A stretch of DNA of 64,000 nt from Microbaculum marinum (GTDB lineage: Bacteria; Pseudomonadota; Alphaproteobacteria; Rhizobiales; Tepidamorphaceae). Positions 17,359 through 26,160 of the stretch are shown here, one piece after another; position 1 is the first letter of the stretch, and every line of letters starts with the position of its first letter. Position numbers and translations under genes: made by a program. The notes below the pieces were generated by a model that ran no database searches, had not been told where the DNA came from, and was given only the letters and a program-made list of their open reading frames with translations. The DNA lies in assembly GCF_042646165.1 (NCBI RefSeq), contig NZ_JBHRTC010000025.1, one strand, 5' to 3'.

Positions 17359-17961
17359 TCATTCTTCCATGGCGTGGCGGACACCGGCGCGGAAATAGTC
17401 CCACCCAGTATAAAGGGTAAGAATCGCCGACAACCAGAGCAAGGTCAGCCCGACCAGCGAAACGCCCGGGATCAGGTCGTCGCCGGCGGGACCGGCGATC
17501 AGGAAGCCGATCGCCACCATCTGCATGGTGGTCTTCCACTTGGCGAGGTTGGTGACGGGCACGCTGACGCGCAACTCGGCGAGGAATTCGCGCAGGCCCG
17601 AGACGAGGATCTCCCGGCTCAGGATGATGACCGCCGCGAGCAGCGACCAGCCGCCGATGGTGCCCGCGTCGACCAGCATGATCAGCGCCGCCGCGACCAG
17701 CAGCTTGTCGGCGATCGGGTCGAGCATGCGGCCGAGCGCCGACTGCTGCTGCCAGATGCGGGCCAGGTATCCGTCGAGATAGTCGGTGATGCAGGCGGCG
17801 ACGAACAGCGTCAGCGCCAGCCAGTTCGCCCAGTAGCCGTCGATATAGAAACAGGCGACCATCGCCGGCACCGCCGCGATGCGGGCGTAGGTGAGAATGT
17901 TCGGCAGGGACATGGCATGTCCCCGCGCCTGGGTCGTGGTCGTCATGCTTTCAGTGACCAT
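17359..17961 (-). CDS. pgsA: CDP-diacylglycerol-glycerol-3-phosphate 3-phosphatidyltransferase
   Basis: A membrane CDP-alcohol phosphatidyltransferase of about 200 residues making phosphatidylglycerophosphate. The family motif D-G-x2-A-R-x8-G-x3-D-x3-D is seen as YLDGYLARIW...ALGRMLDPIADK, with several hydrophobic helices around it. I use the ATG at 17961 because GAAGGG stands eight bases upstream; the ATG at 17913 (MSLPNILTYARI) matches the usual family start. It belongs to the uvrC-pgsA-moaDE order, although two unrelated genes now separate it from uvrC. Confidence 0.93.
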   Translation of the reverse strand: MVTESMTTTTQARGHAMSLPNILTYARIAAVPAMVACFYIDGYWANWLALTLFVAACITDYLDGYLARIWQQQSALGRMLDPIADKLLVAAALIMLVDAGTIGGWSLLAAVIILSREILVSGLREFLAELRVSVPVTNLAKWKTTMQMVAIGFLIAGPAGDDLIPGVSLVGLTLLWLSAILTLYTGWDYFRAGVRHAMEE

Positions 17962-18162
17962 GAGAATGCCCTTCGCGTCAATCTCCGCAACGCTTCCTAG
18001 GATACTCGTGTGACAAATGGTTATCGGGAGTGAGGCGGCAACGAGGCCGGCGGTTCGGGCGGAACCGAATCGGGTGGCGTGGGGTCGATCGGCCGCCGTA
18101 CCGGGGGCACTTCCCGGCAATCGGCATTGACCGCGCGTCGCGCTGACGTCACACCGGCGGGC

Positions 18163-19353
18163 ATGGAACGGACGGAGGTCCTCGTCATCGGCGCCGGGGC
18201 GGCGGGCATGATGTGCGCGATCGAGGCGGGCAAGCGCGGCCGCTCGGTCGTGGTCGTCGAGCACAATGCCGCGCCGGGCGAGAAGATCCGCATCTCCGGC
18301 GGCGGCCGCTGCAACTTCACCAACCTGGGCGCCGGCCCCGGAGCGTTCCTGTCGCAGAACCCCCGGTTCTGCATCTCGGCGCTGAGCCGCTACACCCAGG
18401 CGGACTTCATCGCGCTCGTCGACCGGCACCGGATCGCCTGGCACGAGAAGACGCTCGGGCAGCTGTTCTGCGACGGCTCGGCGAAGCAGATCATCGCGAT
18501 GCTGACGGGCGAGATGGCGGCGGCGGGGGCGCGGCTGCGGCTCGCCGTCGGGGCCGAGACGATCGAGCGGAACGGCGAGGGCTTCACTGTTTCGACAACG
18601 GCAGGCCCGATCGCCTGTGCCTCGGTTGTCGTCGCCAGCGGCGGCAAGTCGATCCCGAAGATGGGGGCGAGCGGCTTCGGCTACGACGTCGCGCGCCGGT
18701 TCGGGCTCAGGGTGACCGAAACGCGGCCGGGACTGGTGCCGCTGACCTTCGAGGCGGGCCTGCTGGAGCGACTGAGGCCGCTCGCCGGCATATCGGTCGA
18801 CGCGGTGATCTCGTGTGGCAGGACGCGCTTCGCCGAGGCGATGCTGTTCACGCACCGGGGGCTCAGCGGCCCGGCGATCCTGCAGATCTCCTCCTACTGG
18901 CGCGAGGGCGAGGCGATCACCGTCGACCTTTCTCCGGGGACCGACGTGTTCGAGGCGCTGCGCGGGATCCGCGCCAAGGCCGGGCGGCAGGCGGTGTCGA
19001 GCGTGCTCGCCGACCTCCTGCCGAAGCGGCTGGCGCAGACGGCCTGCGACTTGGCGGGGCTGCGGGAGGGGGCGCGCGGCACACTTGGCGACTGTTCCGA
19101 CAAGGTGCTCCGCCGGATCGGCGCGGCGGCGAACGCCTGGACCGTCAAGCCGGTCGGCAGCGAAGGCTACCGCACCGCAGAGGTGACGGTCGGCGGCGTC
19201 GACACGCGCGACCTCGACCAGAAGACGATGGCGGCGCGGGCGGTGCCGGGCCTCTACTTCGTCGGCGAGGCGGTCGACGTCACCGGATGGCTCGGCGGCT
19301 ACAACTTCCAGTGGGCGTGGTCGTCGGGCTGGGCGGCAGGGCAGGCGGCATAG
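18163..19353 (+). CDS. HI0933/BaiN-like NAD(P)/FAD-dependent oxidoreductase
   Basis: The 396-residue flavoprotein starts with the dinucleotide-binding motif VLVIGAGAAGMMCAIEAG, followed by EKIRISGGGRCNFTN, the diagnostic segment of the HI0933 family. The C-terminal FAD contact reads GLYFVGEAVDVTGWLGGYN followed by FQWAWSSGW. Family members include BaiN; the substrate here cannot be told. The ATG at 18163 starts directly before the FAD motif. It is on the opposite strand to pgsA and uvrC and sits between them. Confidence 0.9.
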   Translation: MERTEVLVIGAGAAGMMCAIEAGKRGRSVVVVEHNAAPGEKIRISGGGRCNFTNLGAGPGAFLSQNPRFCISALSRYTQADFIALVDRHRIAWHEKTLGQLFCDGSAKQIIAMLTGEMAAAGARLRLAVGAETIERNGEGFTVSTTAGPIACASVVVASGGKSIPKMGASGFGYDVARRFGLRVTETRPGLVPLTFEAGLLERLRPLAGISVDAVISCGRTRFAEAMLFTHRGLSGPAILQISSYWREGEAITVDLSPGTDVFEALRGIRAKAGRQAVSSVLADLLPKRLAQTACDLAGLREGARGTLGDCSDKVLRRIGAAANAWTVKPVGSEGYRTAEVTVGGVDTRDLDQKTMAARAVPGLYFVGEAVDVTGWLGGYNFQWAWSSGWAAGQAA

Positions 19354-19430
19354 GGGCAACGGGCGCCGGCGCGCCCGATGCGGCGGGTCGATGCGCGGGA
19401 GGCTCCCCAGCGGACCGGCGACGGCCGGGT

Positions 19431-20480
19431 CTAGCCGCTGACCTCGATCTTCACCGACTTCGGCGCGTATTTGATGTCGACGCTCTTGTTGCCGAACTTC
19501 TTGAAGACGACCTTTGCAAAGCGGCCGGCGACTCCCTTCTTCGAGGACAGCACCGTGTAGGTCCCCGGCGCGACGTTCTTCGTGCCGAACACCTGCAGCT
19601 TGCCGTCGACATACATCTGCTGTTTGGAGGAGATGGCGCTGATGACGCCGGCGGCGATCCGGGTATTGAACTTCGACGTGCCCTGCAGGACGAGATGGCC
19701 GCTGAGGTCGACCGAGGTGTTGCCGAGGTTGAGGACGTCCGAATTCACGATGTTGCCGCCTGTGATCTTCCCGTCCTTCGCCGGACCGCGGGAGTTGATC
19801 CGCACCTGTCCCGCCGAGTTGACGATAGTGGAGGCGCCGGCCGTGCTCAGCCCGGTGAACTTCAGCACGCTGCCCTTGCCGCCGAGCCCGACATCCATGC
19901 CGCCGGCCGAGGCGCGCTTCTGAAACTCGATGGAGCCCTTCTCGTTGGCTCCGAGTGCGCACTTGTCGGTGCCGGTCGCGTCATCCGTGAACAGGATCGA
20001 CCCCCTGTCCTGGGTGGACAGCAGTACCTGCAACGAGGAGTCGTGGCAGGCCACGGCCTCATTGATGAATTCCAGGGTCGTCCTGACACCGTCGGCACGG
20101 ATCTGGGGGATCATCGCGGCCTGGTTCGACAGCCCGTCGCCTGAAACCGTCAGCCTGCCGCCGGGGGCGACCTTGAGCGTGTACCCATCGGTGCCGGGCG
20201 AGAACAGGATCGAGTCGATCGACCGCTTGCCGCGAACGATGACGGTGGTGCGCTCGGCGCCCGGCGGAAAAACCGCCATTCCATCCGGCACGTCCTGGGG
20301 CGATCCGCCGGGCGGCGGGGCGGTGAACCAGTTGCTGGAGCTGCCCTTGACGCCCTGGTGCCACTGATTGGAAACCGCGCCGTGCCAGTAGCCGTCCAGC
20401 GCGCGGGCCTCGGACCATCCGAATGCCGCCAAAGCGGTGGCGACGCCAAGCATCAGGACGGATCTCGCAGCGATCGACAT
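19431..20480 (-). CDS. Secreted beta-rich protein resembling an autotransporter passenger without a barrel
   Basis: The 349-residue product has a signal peptide (SVLMLGVATALAAFGWSEARA) and then Gly/Ser/Asn-rich repeats of short beta strands such as GKITGGNIVNSDVLNLG and SVDLSGHLVLQGTSKFN. The segment GTYTVLSSKKGVAGRFAKV resembles the end of passenger domains of autotransporters, but the stop codon comes about 30 residues later and no 12-strand barrel follows. It may be released to the periplasm or surface by another route, or be a truncated autotransporter. The function is unknown. Confidence 0.7.
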   Translation of the reverse strand: MSIAARSVLMLGVATALAAFGWSEARALDGYWHGAVSNQWHQGVKGSSSNWFTAPPPGGSPQDVPDGMAVFPPGAERTTVIVRGKRSIDSILFSPGTDGYTLKVAPGGRLTVSGDGLSNQAAMIPQIRADGVRTTLEFINEAVACHDSSLQVLLSTQDRGSILFTDDATGTDKCALGANEKGSIEFQKRASAGGMDVGLGGKGSVLKFTGLSTAGASTIVNSAGQVRINSRGPAKDGKITGGNIVNSDVLNLGNTSVDLSGHLVLQGTSKFNTRIAAGVISAISSKQQMYVDGKLQVFGTKNVAPGTYTVLSSKKGVAGRFAKVVFKKFGNKSVDIKYAPKSVKIEVSG

Positions 20481-20699
20481 GTCAATCTCTCCAGAACGAT
20501 GCGCGTGCCGGGCTCCAACCCGGGCAGCACGCGTGCCACCCCCGGACCGCCGTGCACCGACGCCCGGTCCGCCAACATCAGAAACGGATGTGAAAGCCCG
20601 ACAAGAGCGAGAGGAAATAGACCGTATTTATCGGCCGCGGTCGAGAGAGATTCTCGTGCGCCGGGCCGGCTACTTGAGGGCGGTCACAGCGCGGGCGGG

Positions 20700-22826
20700 T
20701 TACTTCCCCTCATGGAAATGGTCGTAAATCGCGCGCGCCATCTGGGCGCTGATGCCGGGGGTCGCCTCCAGGTCGGCGAGGCCGGCGCGGCTGACGGCCT
20801 TGGCGGAGCCGAAATGGTGGAGCAAGGCCCGCTTGCGGGTCGGGCCGATGCCGGCGATCTCGTCGAGCGGGTTGGCGGCCATCGCCTTCTTGCGGCGGGC
20901 GCGGTGCGAGCCGATGGCGAAGCGGTGCGCCTCGTCGCGCAGGCGCTGGACGAAATAGAGCACCGGATCGCGGACCGGCAGGCGGAACGGCGGGCGGCCC
21001 GGGATGTGGAAGACCTCGCGGCCGGCGTCGCGGTCGACGCCCTTGGCGATGCCGACCAGCGGTGCGTCCTCGATGCCGAGCTCGGCCATCACCTCCAGCG
21101 CCGCAGACAGCTGCCCCGGGCCGCCGTCGATCAGGACGAGGTCGGGCCAGGGCGACTCGTCGCCTAACCTTTCAGTGTCATCTGCTTCGCCTTGCCCGTT
21201 TTCGGTGGATGGCGTCTCCGTCCCCTCATCCTGAGGAGCAGGCGTAGCCTGGGTCTCGAAGGACGGGGGGACGGCCCGGGCCTCATCCTTCGAGACGGCG
21301 CTACGCGCCTCCTCAGGATGAGGGTCTTTTGTCGTGCCGGGTGCCGGTTCGTTGCTGGCCGAAGCCGGCTCTTCATCGGCGTAATCCCCAGGCAGCCGAC
21401 CGCTCTCCTTCAGGAGCCGTGTGAAGCGGCGCTTCAGGACCTCGCGCATCATGGCGTAGTCGTCGCCCGGCGTCAGATCGGTCGAGCGGATGTTGAACTT
21501 GCGGTACTGGCCCTTCTCGAAGCCCTCCGGGCCGGCGACGATCATGGCGCCGACCGGGTTGGTGCCCATGATGTGGGAGTTGTCGTAGACCTCGATGCGC
21601 TGCGGCGGCTCGTCGAGGCCGAAGGCTTCGGCGACACCGGCGAGCAGCTTCGCCTGGGAGGCGGTTTCGGCGAGGCGGCGGCCGAGCGCCTCGCGGGCGT
21701 TCGACCGGGCGTGGTCGACCAACTCGCGCTTCTCGCCGCGCTTCGGCACGGCGACCTCGACCTTGTGGCCGGCCTTCAGCGCCAGCGCCTCCGACAACAG
21801 GCCGGCCTCCTCGATATCGTCGGAGAGCAGGACGAGGCGGGGGACCGGCTTGTCGTCGTAGAACTGGGCGATGAAGGAGCCGAGCACCTCGCCCGCTTCC
21901 AGCGACCTGTCGGCGCGGGGGAAATAGGCGCGGTTGCCCCAGTTCTGGCCGGTGCGGAAGAAGAAGACCTGGATGCAGGTCTGGCCGCCCTCCTGATGCA
22001 CGGCGAAGACGTCGGCCTCGTCGATCGAGCGCACGTTGATGCCCTGGTGCGATTGGACATGGCTCAGCGCCGCGAGGCGGTCGCGGTAGACGGCGGCGGT
22101 CTCGAACTCGAGGTTCTCGGCGGCGGCTTCCATCTGGCGGGCGAGGTCCTCGCGCACCGCCCGGCTCTTGCCGGACAGGAAATCCTCCGCCTCGCCGACC
22201 AGTACGCCGTAGTCGTCCAGCGAGATCTCGCCGGTGCACGGCGCCGAGCAGCGCTTGATCTGGTAGAGGAGGCAGGGCCGCGTGCGGCTCTCGTAGACGG
22301 AGTCCGAACAGGACCTGAGCAGGAAGGCGCGCTGCAGGGCGTTGATGGTGCGGCCGACCGCGCCGGCGGAGGCGAAGGGGCCGAAATAGTCGCCCTTCCT
22401 GTTGCGGGCGCCGCGGTGCTTGACGATCTGCGGGGCGTCGTGGTCGCGGGTGATCAGGATGTAGGGGAACGACTTGTCGTCGCGCAGCAGCACGTTGAAG
22501 CGCGGCCTGAGGCGCTTGATCAGGTTCGCCTCGAGCAGCAGCGCCTCGGTCTCGGTCTGCGTCGAGACGAACTCCATCGCCGCGGTCTCGGCGATCATGC
22601 GGGCGATGCGGGCGGTCTGGCCGCCGTAGCGGGCGTAGGACTGGATGCGCTTCCGGACGCTGCGCGCCTTGCCGACGTAGAGCACGTCGCCGTTGCGGTC
22701 GAGCATCCGGTAGACGCCCGGACCGTTCGGCGCGCGCCTCACCATCGCCGCGATGACGGCTGGGCCGGTGCGGACGGGGGCGGTGTCGGTTCCGGTTGAG
22801 TCGGTGTCAGTCGAATCCGTCGTCAT
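20700..22826 (-). CDS. uvrC: UvrABC excinuclease subunit C, with a repeat-derived insertion
   Basis: The 708-residue repair nuclease has an N-terminal GIY-YIG domain (GPGVYRMLDRNGDVLYVGKA), a UVR motif (MEAAAENLEFETAAVYRDRL), the RNase H-like domain with IEVYDNSHIMGTN and LVLIDGGPGQLSAALEVM, and C-terminal helix-hairpin-helix repeats (DEIAGIGPTRKRALLHHFG). It cuts both sides of a lesion with UvrB. Between the two catalytic aspartate motifs, residues about 502-535 (including DPHPEEARSAVSKDEARA) are encoded by a palindromic repeat; the frame remains open. This linker makes the protein longer than the usual family length. Confidence 0.95.
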   Translation of the reverse strand: MTTDSTDTDSTGTDTAPVRTGPAVIAAMVRRAPNGPGVYRMLDRNGDVLYVGKARSVRKRIQSYARYGGQTARIARMIAETAAMEFVSTQTETEALLLEANLIKRLRPRFNVLLRDDKSFPYILITRDHDAPQIVKHRGARNRKGDYFGPFASAGAVGRTINALQRAFLLRSCSDSVYESRTRPCLLYQIKRCSAPCTGEISLDDYGVLVGEAEDFLSGKSRAVREDLARQMEAAAENLEFETAAVYRDRLAALSHVQSHQGINVRSIDEADVFAVHQEGGQTCIQVFFFRTGQNWGNRAYFPRADRSLEAGEVLGSFIAQFYDDKPVPRLVLLSDDIEEAGLLSEALALKAGHKVEVAVPKRGEKRELVDHARSNAREALGRRLAETASQAKLLAGVAEAFGLDEPPQRIEVYDNSHIMGTNPVGAMIVAGPEGFEKGQYRKFNIRSTDLTPGDDYAMMREVLKRRFTRLLKESGRLPGDYADEEPASASNEPAPGTTKDPHPEEARSAVSKDEARAVPPSFETQATPAPQDEGTETPSTENGQGEADDTERLGDESPWPDLVLIDGGPGQLSAALEVMAELGIEDAPLVGIAKGVDRDAGREVFHIPGRPPFRLPVRDPVLYFVQRLRDEAHRFAIGSHRARRKKAMAANPLDEIAGIGPTRKRALLHHFGSAKAVSRAGLADLEATPGISAQMARAIYDHFHEGK
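21224..21323. repeat. REP-like palindromic element inserted in frame in uvrC
   Basis: Two inverted units, 21224 to about 21265 (CCTCATCCTGAGGAG start, CTCGAAGGA end) and 21281-21323 (CCTCATCCTTCGAGA start, CTCCTCAGGATGAGG end), pair over most of their length. This class of palindrome is widespread between genes in Hyphomicrobiales. Here it lies inside the uvrC coding region, in a linker, with no stop codon in the uvrC frame. Confidence 0.85.
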
Positions 22827-22860
22827 ACGTATCCGCCAAGGGGGTCTGGTTCTCTCCGGT

Positions 22861-22948
22861 TGTCATGCCCGGACCTGTTCCGGGCATCCATATCCACATT
22901 GGCTGGCGATCGTGGGCATGGATTGCCGGGACAAGCCCGGCAATGACA
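22861..22948. repeat. Intergenic REP-like palindrome upstream of uvrC
   Basis: TGTCATGCCCGGACCTGTTC at the left pairs imperfectly with GGGACAAGCCCGGCAATGACA at the right, with a second pairing CATCCATA/CATGGATT nearer the centre. It lies between the SDR and uvrC genes and belongs to a different sequence family from the element inside uvrC. Confidence 0.8.
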
Positions 22949-23008
22949 GCCGAGGTAAGGCCGATACCGGGTGCTTCGCAGGGAAATGCCGGCACCCGGC
23001 GACTCCAG

Positions 23009-23785
23009 CTACTCGTTGATGCCTACGACGTCCGGCGTTTCCCAGGCAAGGTGTTGGCCGCCGTCCACCGTCAGCATCTGGCCCGTCACGGAGGCGGATT
23101 CAAGCAGGAAGCGGACGCCGGCGGCGACTTCCTCGACGGTCGGCCCGCGGCGCAGGATGACGGCCTCCTGCTGGCGGCGGAAGTCGTCGGGGCTCTGGCG
23201 GACGTTGGCCAGCGTCGGGCCGGGGGCGACCGCGTTGACCCGCACGCGCGGGGCCAGGCCCTGTGCCAGCATCCGGGTCGCCGCCCACAGCGCTTCCTTG
23301 GATACCGCGTAGGAAAAGAACTGCGGCGTCGGCTTGAGGACCCGCTGGTCAAGGAGATTGACGATCGCCCCCGAGGCGGAGGCGGAGGCGGAGGCGGAGG
23401 CGGGCAGGGCGGCGGCGAACCGGCGCGCCAGCAGGACCGGCGCCCGCAGGTTGACGGCAAGCTGGCGGTCCCACAGGTCGGCCTCCACGGTTTCCGGCGA
23501 ATCGGCCTCGAAGATCGAGGCGTTGTTGACCAGCGCCGTGAGCGGGCCGAGGGCCGCCTGCGCCTCGGCGATCACGCGGCGGGGGGCGTCGGGATCGGCG
23601 AGATCGCCCGAAACGGTCGCCGCATGGCCGCCCGCCGCAGCGATGCTTTCGGCCAGCGCGCGGGCGTCGTCGGCGGACCGGTTGAAGTGGATCGCCACCG
23701 AGTATCCGTGCGCGGCGAGATCGAAGGCAATGGCCCGGCCGATACGCTTTGCGGCACCGGTGACGAGCACGACTCTGGCGGTCAT
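23009..23785 (-). CDS. SDR-family oxidoreductase, pteridine reductase/FolM-like
   Basis: The 258-residue NAD(P)H-dependent enzyme has the cofactor motif VTGAAKRIGRAIAFDLAAHG, whose Arg-Ile-Gly form and the following NRSADDA fit pteridine reductase-like SDRs. NNAS is followed by the catalytic FSYAVSKEAL (Tyr-x3-Lys) and the C-terminal MLTVDGGQHLAW. The usual catalytic Ser position reads NLLDQR, as in PTR/FolM types. It contains a microsatellite-coded stretch ASASASASAS. It lies upstream of uvrC on the same strand, the usual order in related genomes. Confidence 0.87.
   Translation of the reverse strand: MTARVVLVTGAAKRIGRAIAFDLAAHGYSVAIHFNRSADDARALAESIAAAGGHAATVSGDLADPDAPRRVIAEAQAALGPLTALVNNASIFEADSPETVEADLWDRQLAVNLRAPVLLARRFAAALPASASASASASGAIVNLLDQRVLKPTPQFFSYAVSKEALWAATRMLAQGLAPRVRVNAVAPGPTLANVRQSPDDFRRQQEAVILRRGPTVEEVAAGVRFLLESASVTGQMLTVDGGQHLAWETPDVVGINE
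23373..23402. repeat. Five tandem GAGGCG hexamers in the SDR gene
   Basis: Five perfect units of GAGGCG encode alternating Ala-Ser in the SDR, in the loop after the helix AARRFAAALP and before the beta strand AIVNLL. Length change by whole units would keep the frame. Confidence 0.85.
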
Positions 23786-23835
23786 GGCGAAGCAGCCTTC
23801 ATCCGGACGAACCTAGCGGCGGACCGCAACTCCGG

Positions 23836-24807
23836 CTAGTGCGAGGTGAGCGCCTCGGAGTGCTGGCCGACGACCACCGCGACGTATGCGACATAGGAGG
23901 CCACGAAGACCAGCCCGGCGATCCGGCCGATGCTGAAACGCCCGAAGACGAAAGGCACGATCACCAGCGACGCGGCGAGCATCACCCAGAGGTCGACCTT
24001 GAGCACCGCCGGGGCAAGCGGTATCGGCGCGACGACGGCGGTAACGCCCAGGATCGCCAGCAGGTTGAAGATGTTGGAGCCGATGACGTTGCCCACCGCG
24101 ATGCCGGTTTCGCGGCGCAGGGCGGCCATCATCGTGGCGGCAAGCTCCGGCAGGGAGGTGCCGAGCGCGACCACCGTGAGCCCGATGGCGGCGTCAGACA
24201 TGCCGAAGGCGAGGGCGATCTCCCGCGCCCCGGCGACGGTCAGGTGGGCGCCGAGCGGCAGGCCGAGCAGGCCGACGACCAGGAAGAGGAGCGGAACGAA
24301 GCGGCGACTTCCGCCCGCCGCCGCGGTATCGACCGGCGCCGCCTCCAGGTCTTCGGGTCCGTTCATGGCGTGGCGCGCCCGGGCGCCCGAGTAGACCAGG
24401 AACGCCGCCATCAGGGCGATCATCACAAGGCCTTGCCAGAGGCCGAGCGGCGCGGTCCAGGCCAGCGCGATGAAGACGAGTGTCGCGACGATCAGGAAGA
24501 CGGTGTTGCGCCTCAGGCCGGGCTCGTCACAGCGGGTCGCCAGCACGATCGACGGCAGGCCGAGCACCAGGAGGACGTTGGCGATGTTGGAGCCGACGAC
24601 GTTGCCAACGGCGATCCCCGGTGCGCCGGACAGCGCCGCGTCGAGACTGACCACCATTTCCGGGGCCGAGGTTCCAAGCGCAACGATGGTCAGCCCGATG
24701 ATCAGGGAGGGTATGCCAAGCCGTTCGGCGATGGTGACGGCGCCGCGCACCAGCAGGTCGCCGGCGAACAGGAGAACGATCAGGCCGACGATCAGGATGA
24801 GGTACGC
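23836..24807 (-). CDS. Calcium/sodium antiporter of the YrbG/CaCA family
   Basis: About 323 residues with ten hydrophobic segments and the two characteristic alpha repeats: GLTIVALGTSAPEMVVSLDAAL with AVGNVVGSNIANVLLVLG in the first half (quoted in part), and GLTVVALGTSLPELAAT with AVGNVIGSNIFNLLAILG in the second. These GTSxPE and GSNxxN motifs bind the ions. A Pro/Ala-rich cytosolic loop separates the halves. No ATG is near the first helix; I use a TTG at 24807 (LAYLILIVGLIV), with an upstream ATG at 24885 as the alternative. Confidence 0.88.
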   Translation of the reverse strand, partial: AYLILIVGLIVLLFAGDLLVRGAVTIAERLGIPSLIIGLTIVALGTSAPEMVVSLDAALSGAPGIAVGNVVGSNIANVLLVLGLPSIVLATRCDEPGLRRNTVFLIVATLVFIALAWTAPLGLWQGLVMIALMAAFLVYSGARARHAMNGPEDLEAAPVDTAAAGGSRRFVPLLFLVVGLLGLPLGAHLTVAGAREIALAFGMSDAAIGLTVVALGTSLPELAATMMAALRRETGIAVGNVIGSNIFNLLAILGVTAVVAPIPLAPAVLKVDLWVMLAASLVIVPFVFGRFSIGRIAGLVFVASYVAYVAVVVGQHSEALTSH

Positions 24808-25156
24808 CAAGACGGCTCTTTCGGGCGAGACGCACCGATCCGCATCGTGCGGGCCGGACCGTTCGGACAATGGGCACCGGCGCACGGTGAAAGGCCGGCC
24901 GGCGGGTTCAGGCGTGCTCGATATAAGAAGCCGGTCGCGGATCGGAAGGCCGGGCAGGGTGGCAATGCCGCATTTTCGTCATCCCAGCTGTTCCGAATTG
25001 CCTTGAAATGGGTCTGTGAGCGCCCTCGTTCAGTCAAACTCCGGCCACTGCAGCGGAGTGATGCTCCGGGACGTTTGCCGCCACGCGGATGCGGGTCCTG
25101 CCGACAGCGACGGGGCGGCACAGGACCACAAAAGTTCAAGGGACGTTGAACAGCTC

Positions 25157-25864
25157 ATGCTTCGTAGACCGATACGCTTCGGTGTCGCCATCCTGGCGCT
25201 CACGGCGACACCGCCCGTTCTCGCCGCCGATATCTCGGCTGCGCCGCCGCCGGCCGCGCCCGCGCCGGAGGTGGCCATCAGCCCGGACATCTTCGACTGG
25301 TCGGGGCTCTATGTCGGCGCCCATGCCGGCTACCTGTTCGGCAACTCCGACGTCGGCTTCGGGCCGCTCGGCGGCCTGTCGACCATGGGCGTGGAGACCG
25401 ACGGCTTCGCCGGCGGCGGCCAGGTCGGCTTCAACTGGCAGATGGATCGCCTCGTGCTCGGCGGCGAGGCCGACCTCTCCTGGGCCAACCTGGAGGGCTC
25501 CCACACCTCGTCCGGCGGCGTCGTCCAAACCCGAGCGGACTGGCTGTCCACGGTGAGGGGCCGTGCCGGCGTCGCCTTCGACCGCGTGCTGGTCTACGGC
25601 ACGGGCGGTGTCGCCTTCACGAGCATGGAGACCAGCTTCGCGGGGCCTCCCGGCTACAACTCCGACAAGCAGGGCCTGACCGGCTGGACTGCAGGCGCCG
25701 GCGTCGAATGGGCGATGACCGACAATCTGTCGCTGAAGGGCGAGTATCTCTACGTCGATTTCAGCGACGAGCCCTATCTGCTCGGCGCGCCGACCCCGAC
25801 GCCGGTCGACCTGGACGGCAGCTACGTGCGCGTCGGCGTCAACTACAAGTTCAACCTGTTCTAG
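25157..25864 (+). CDS. Omp25/Omp31-type outer-membrane beta-barrel protein
   Basis: A 235-residue porin-like protein with a signal peptide cleaved after PPVLAA, a Pro/Ala-rich spacer, the family start IFDWSGLYVGAHAGYLFGN, GFAGGGQVGFNWQ, then alternating strands DWLSTVRGRAGVAFDRVLVY and LSLKGEYLYVDF. It ends in a barrel strand VRVGVNYKFNLF. These abundant Hyphomicrobiales proteins bridge the outer membrane and peptidoglycan. I chose the ATG at 25157 because the signal peptide follows. A paralogue lies 300 bases downstream. Confidence 0.9.
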   Translation: MLRRPIRFGVAILALTATPPVLAADISAAPPPAAPAPEVAISPDIFDWSGLYVGAHAGYLFGNSDVGFGPLGGLSTMGVETDGFAGGGQVGFNWQMDRLVLGGEADLSWANLEGSHTSSGGVVQTRADWLSTVRGRAGVAFDRVLVYGTGGVAFTSMETSFAGPPGYNSDKQGLTGWTAGAGVEWAMTDNLSLKGEYLYVDFSDEPYLLGAPTPTPVDLDGSYVRVGVNYKFNLF

Positions 25865-25871
25865 GAGTGCG

Positions 25872-25911
25872 GTCCCCGGCCGGCTGCCCCGCTTTGGGGC
25901 CCGGCCGGGAC
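25872..25911 (+). terminator. GC-rich hairpin after the first Omp25-like gene
   Basis: A stem formed by GTCCCCGGCCGG and CCGGCCGGGAC with an inner GCCCC/GGGGC stem starts eight bases after the stop codon. There is no U-run, so termination strength is uncertain. Confidence 0.45.
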
Positions 25912-26160
25912 TCTCGTCGAAGCGGTCGTAAAAGAAGCGAACTTGTTCGTCCCGCCGGCGTTCCTACATAGGCCTCGTCGAGACCGCAGGAAACCTTGCC
26001 AAACCGTAAGGGTAAAGGTGGTCGGCGCGCCACGAAACGGACAGATTTCCTCGCGATTTCCGGCGAGGACGAGCCGGACGGTCGAATGCGGCGGTGAGCC
26101 GGTTCCACCGGTGGCGGATCGGGTTTCAGCCGGATCGACGCGTGCCCGGAGGATGATTGG

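Noticed and set aside
17962..19962. Apparent very long N-terminal extension of pgsA through the flavoprotein region
   Set aside because: The extension is antisense to the HI0933-like gene and shows no domain; pgsA has normal starts at 17961, 17946 or 17913.
18213..20144. Plus-strand open frame of 643 codons overlapping the flavoprotein in another frame
   Set aside because: It is a frame shadow rich in Arg/Pro/Gly without recognisable domains.
23373..23402. Tandem hexamers considered as a CRISPR-like array
   Set aside because: Units are contiguous without spacers and lie inside an intact SDR gene.
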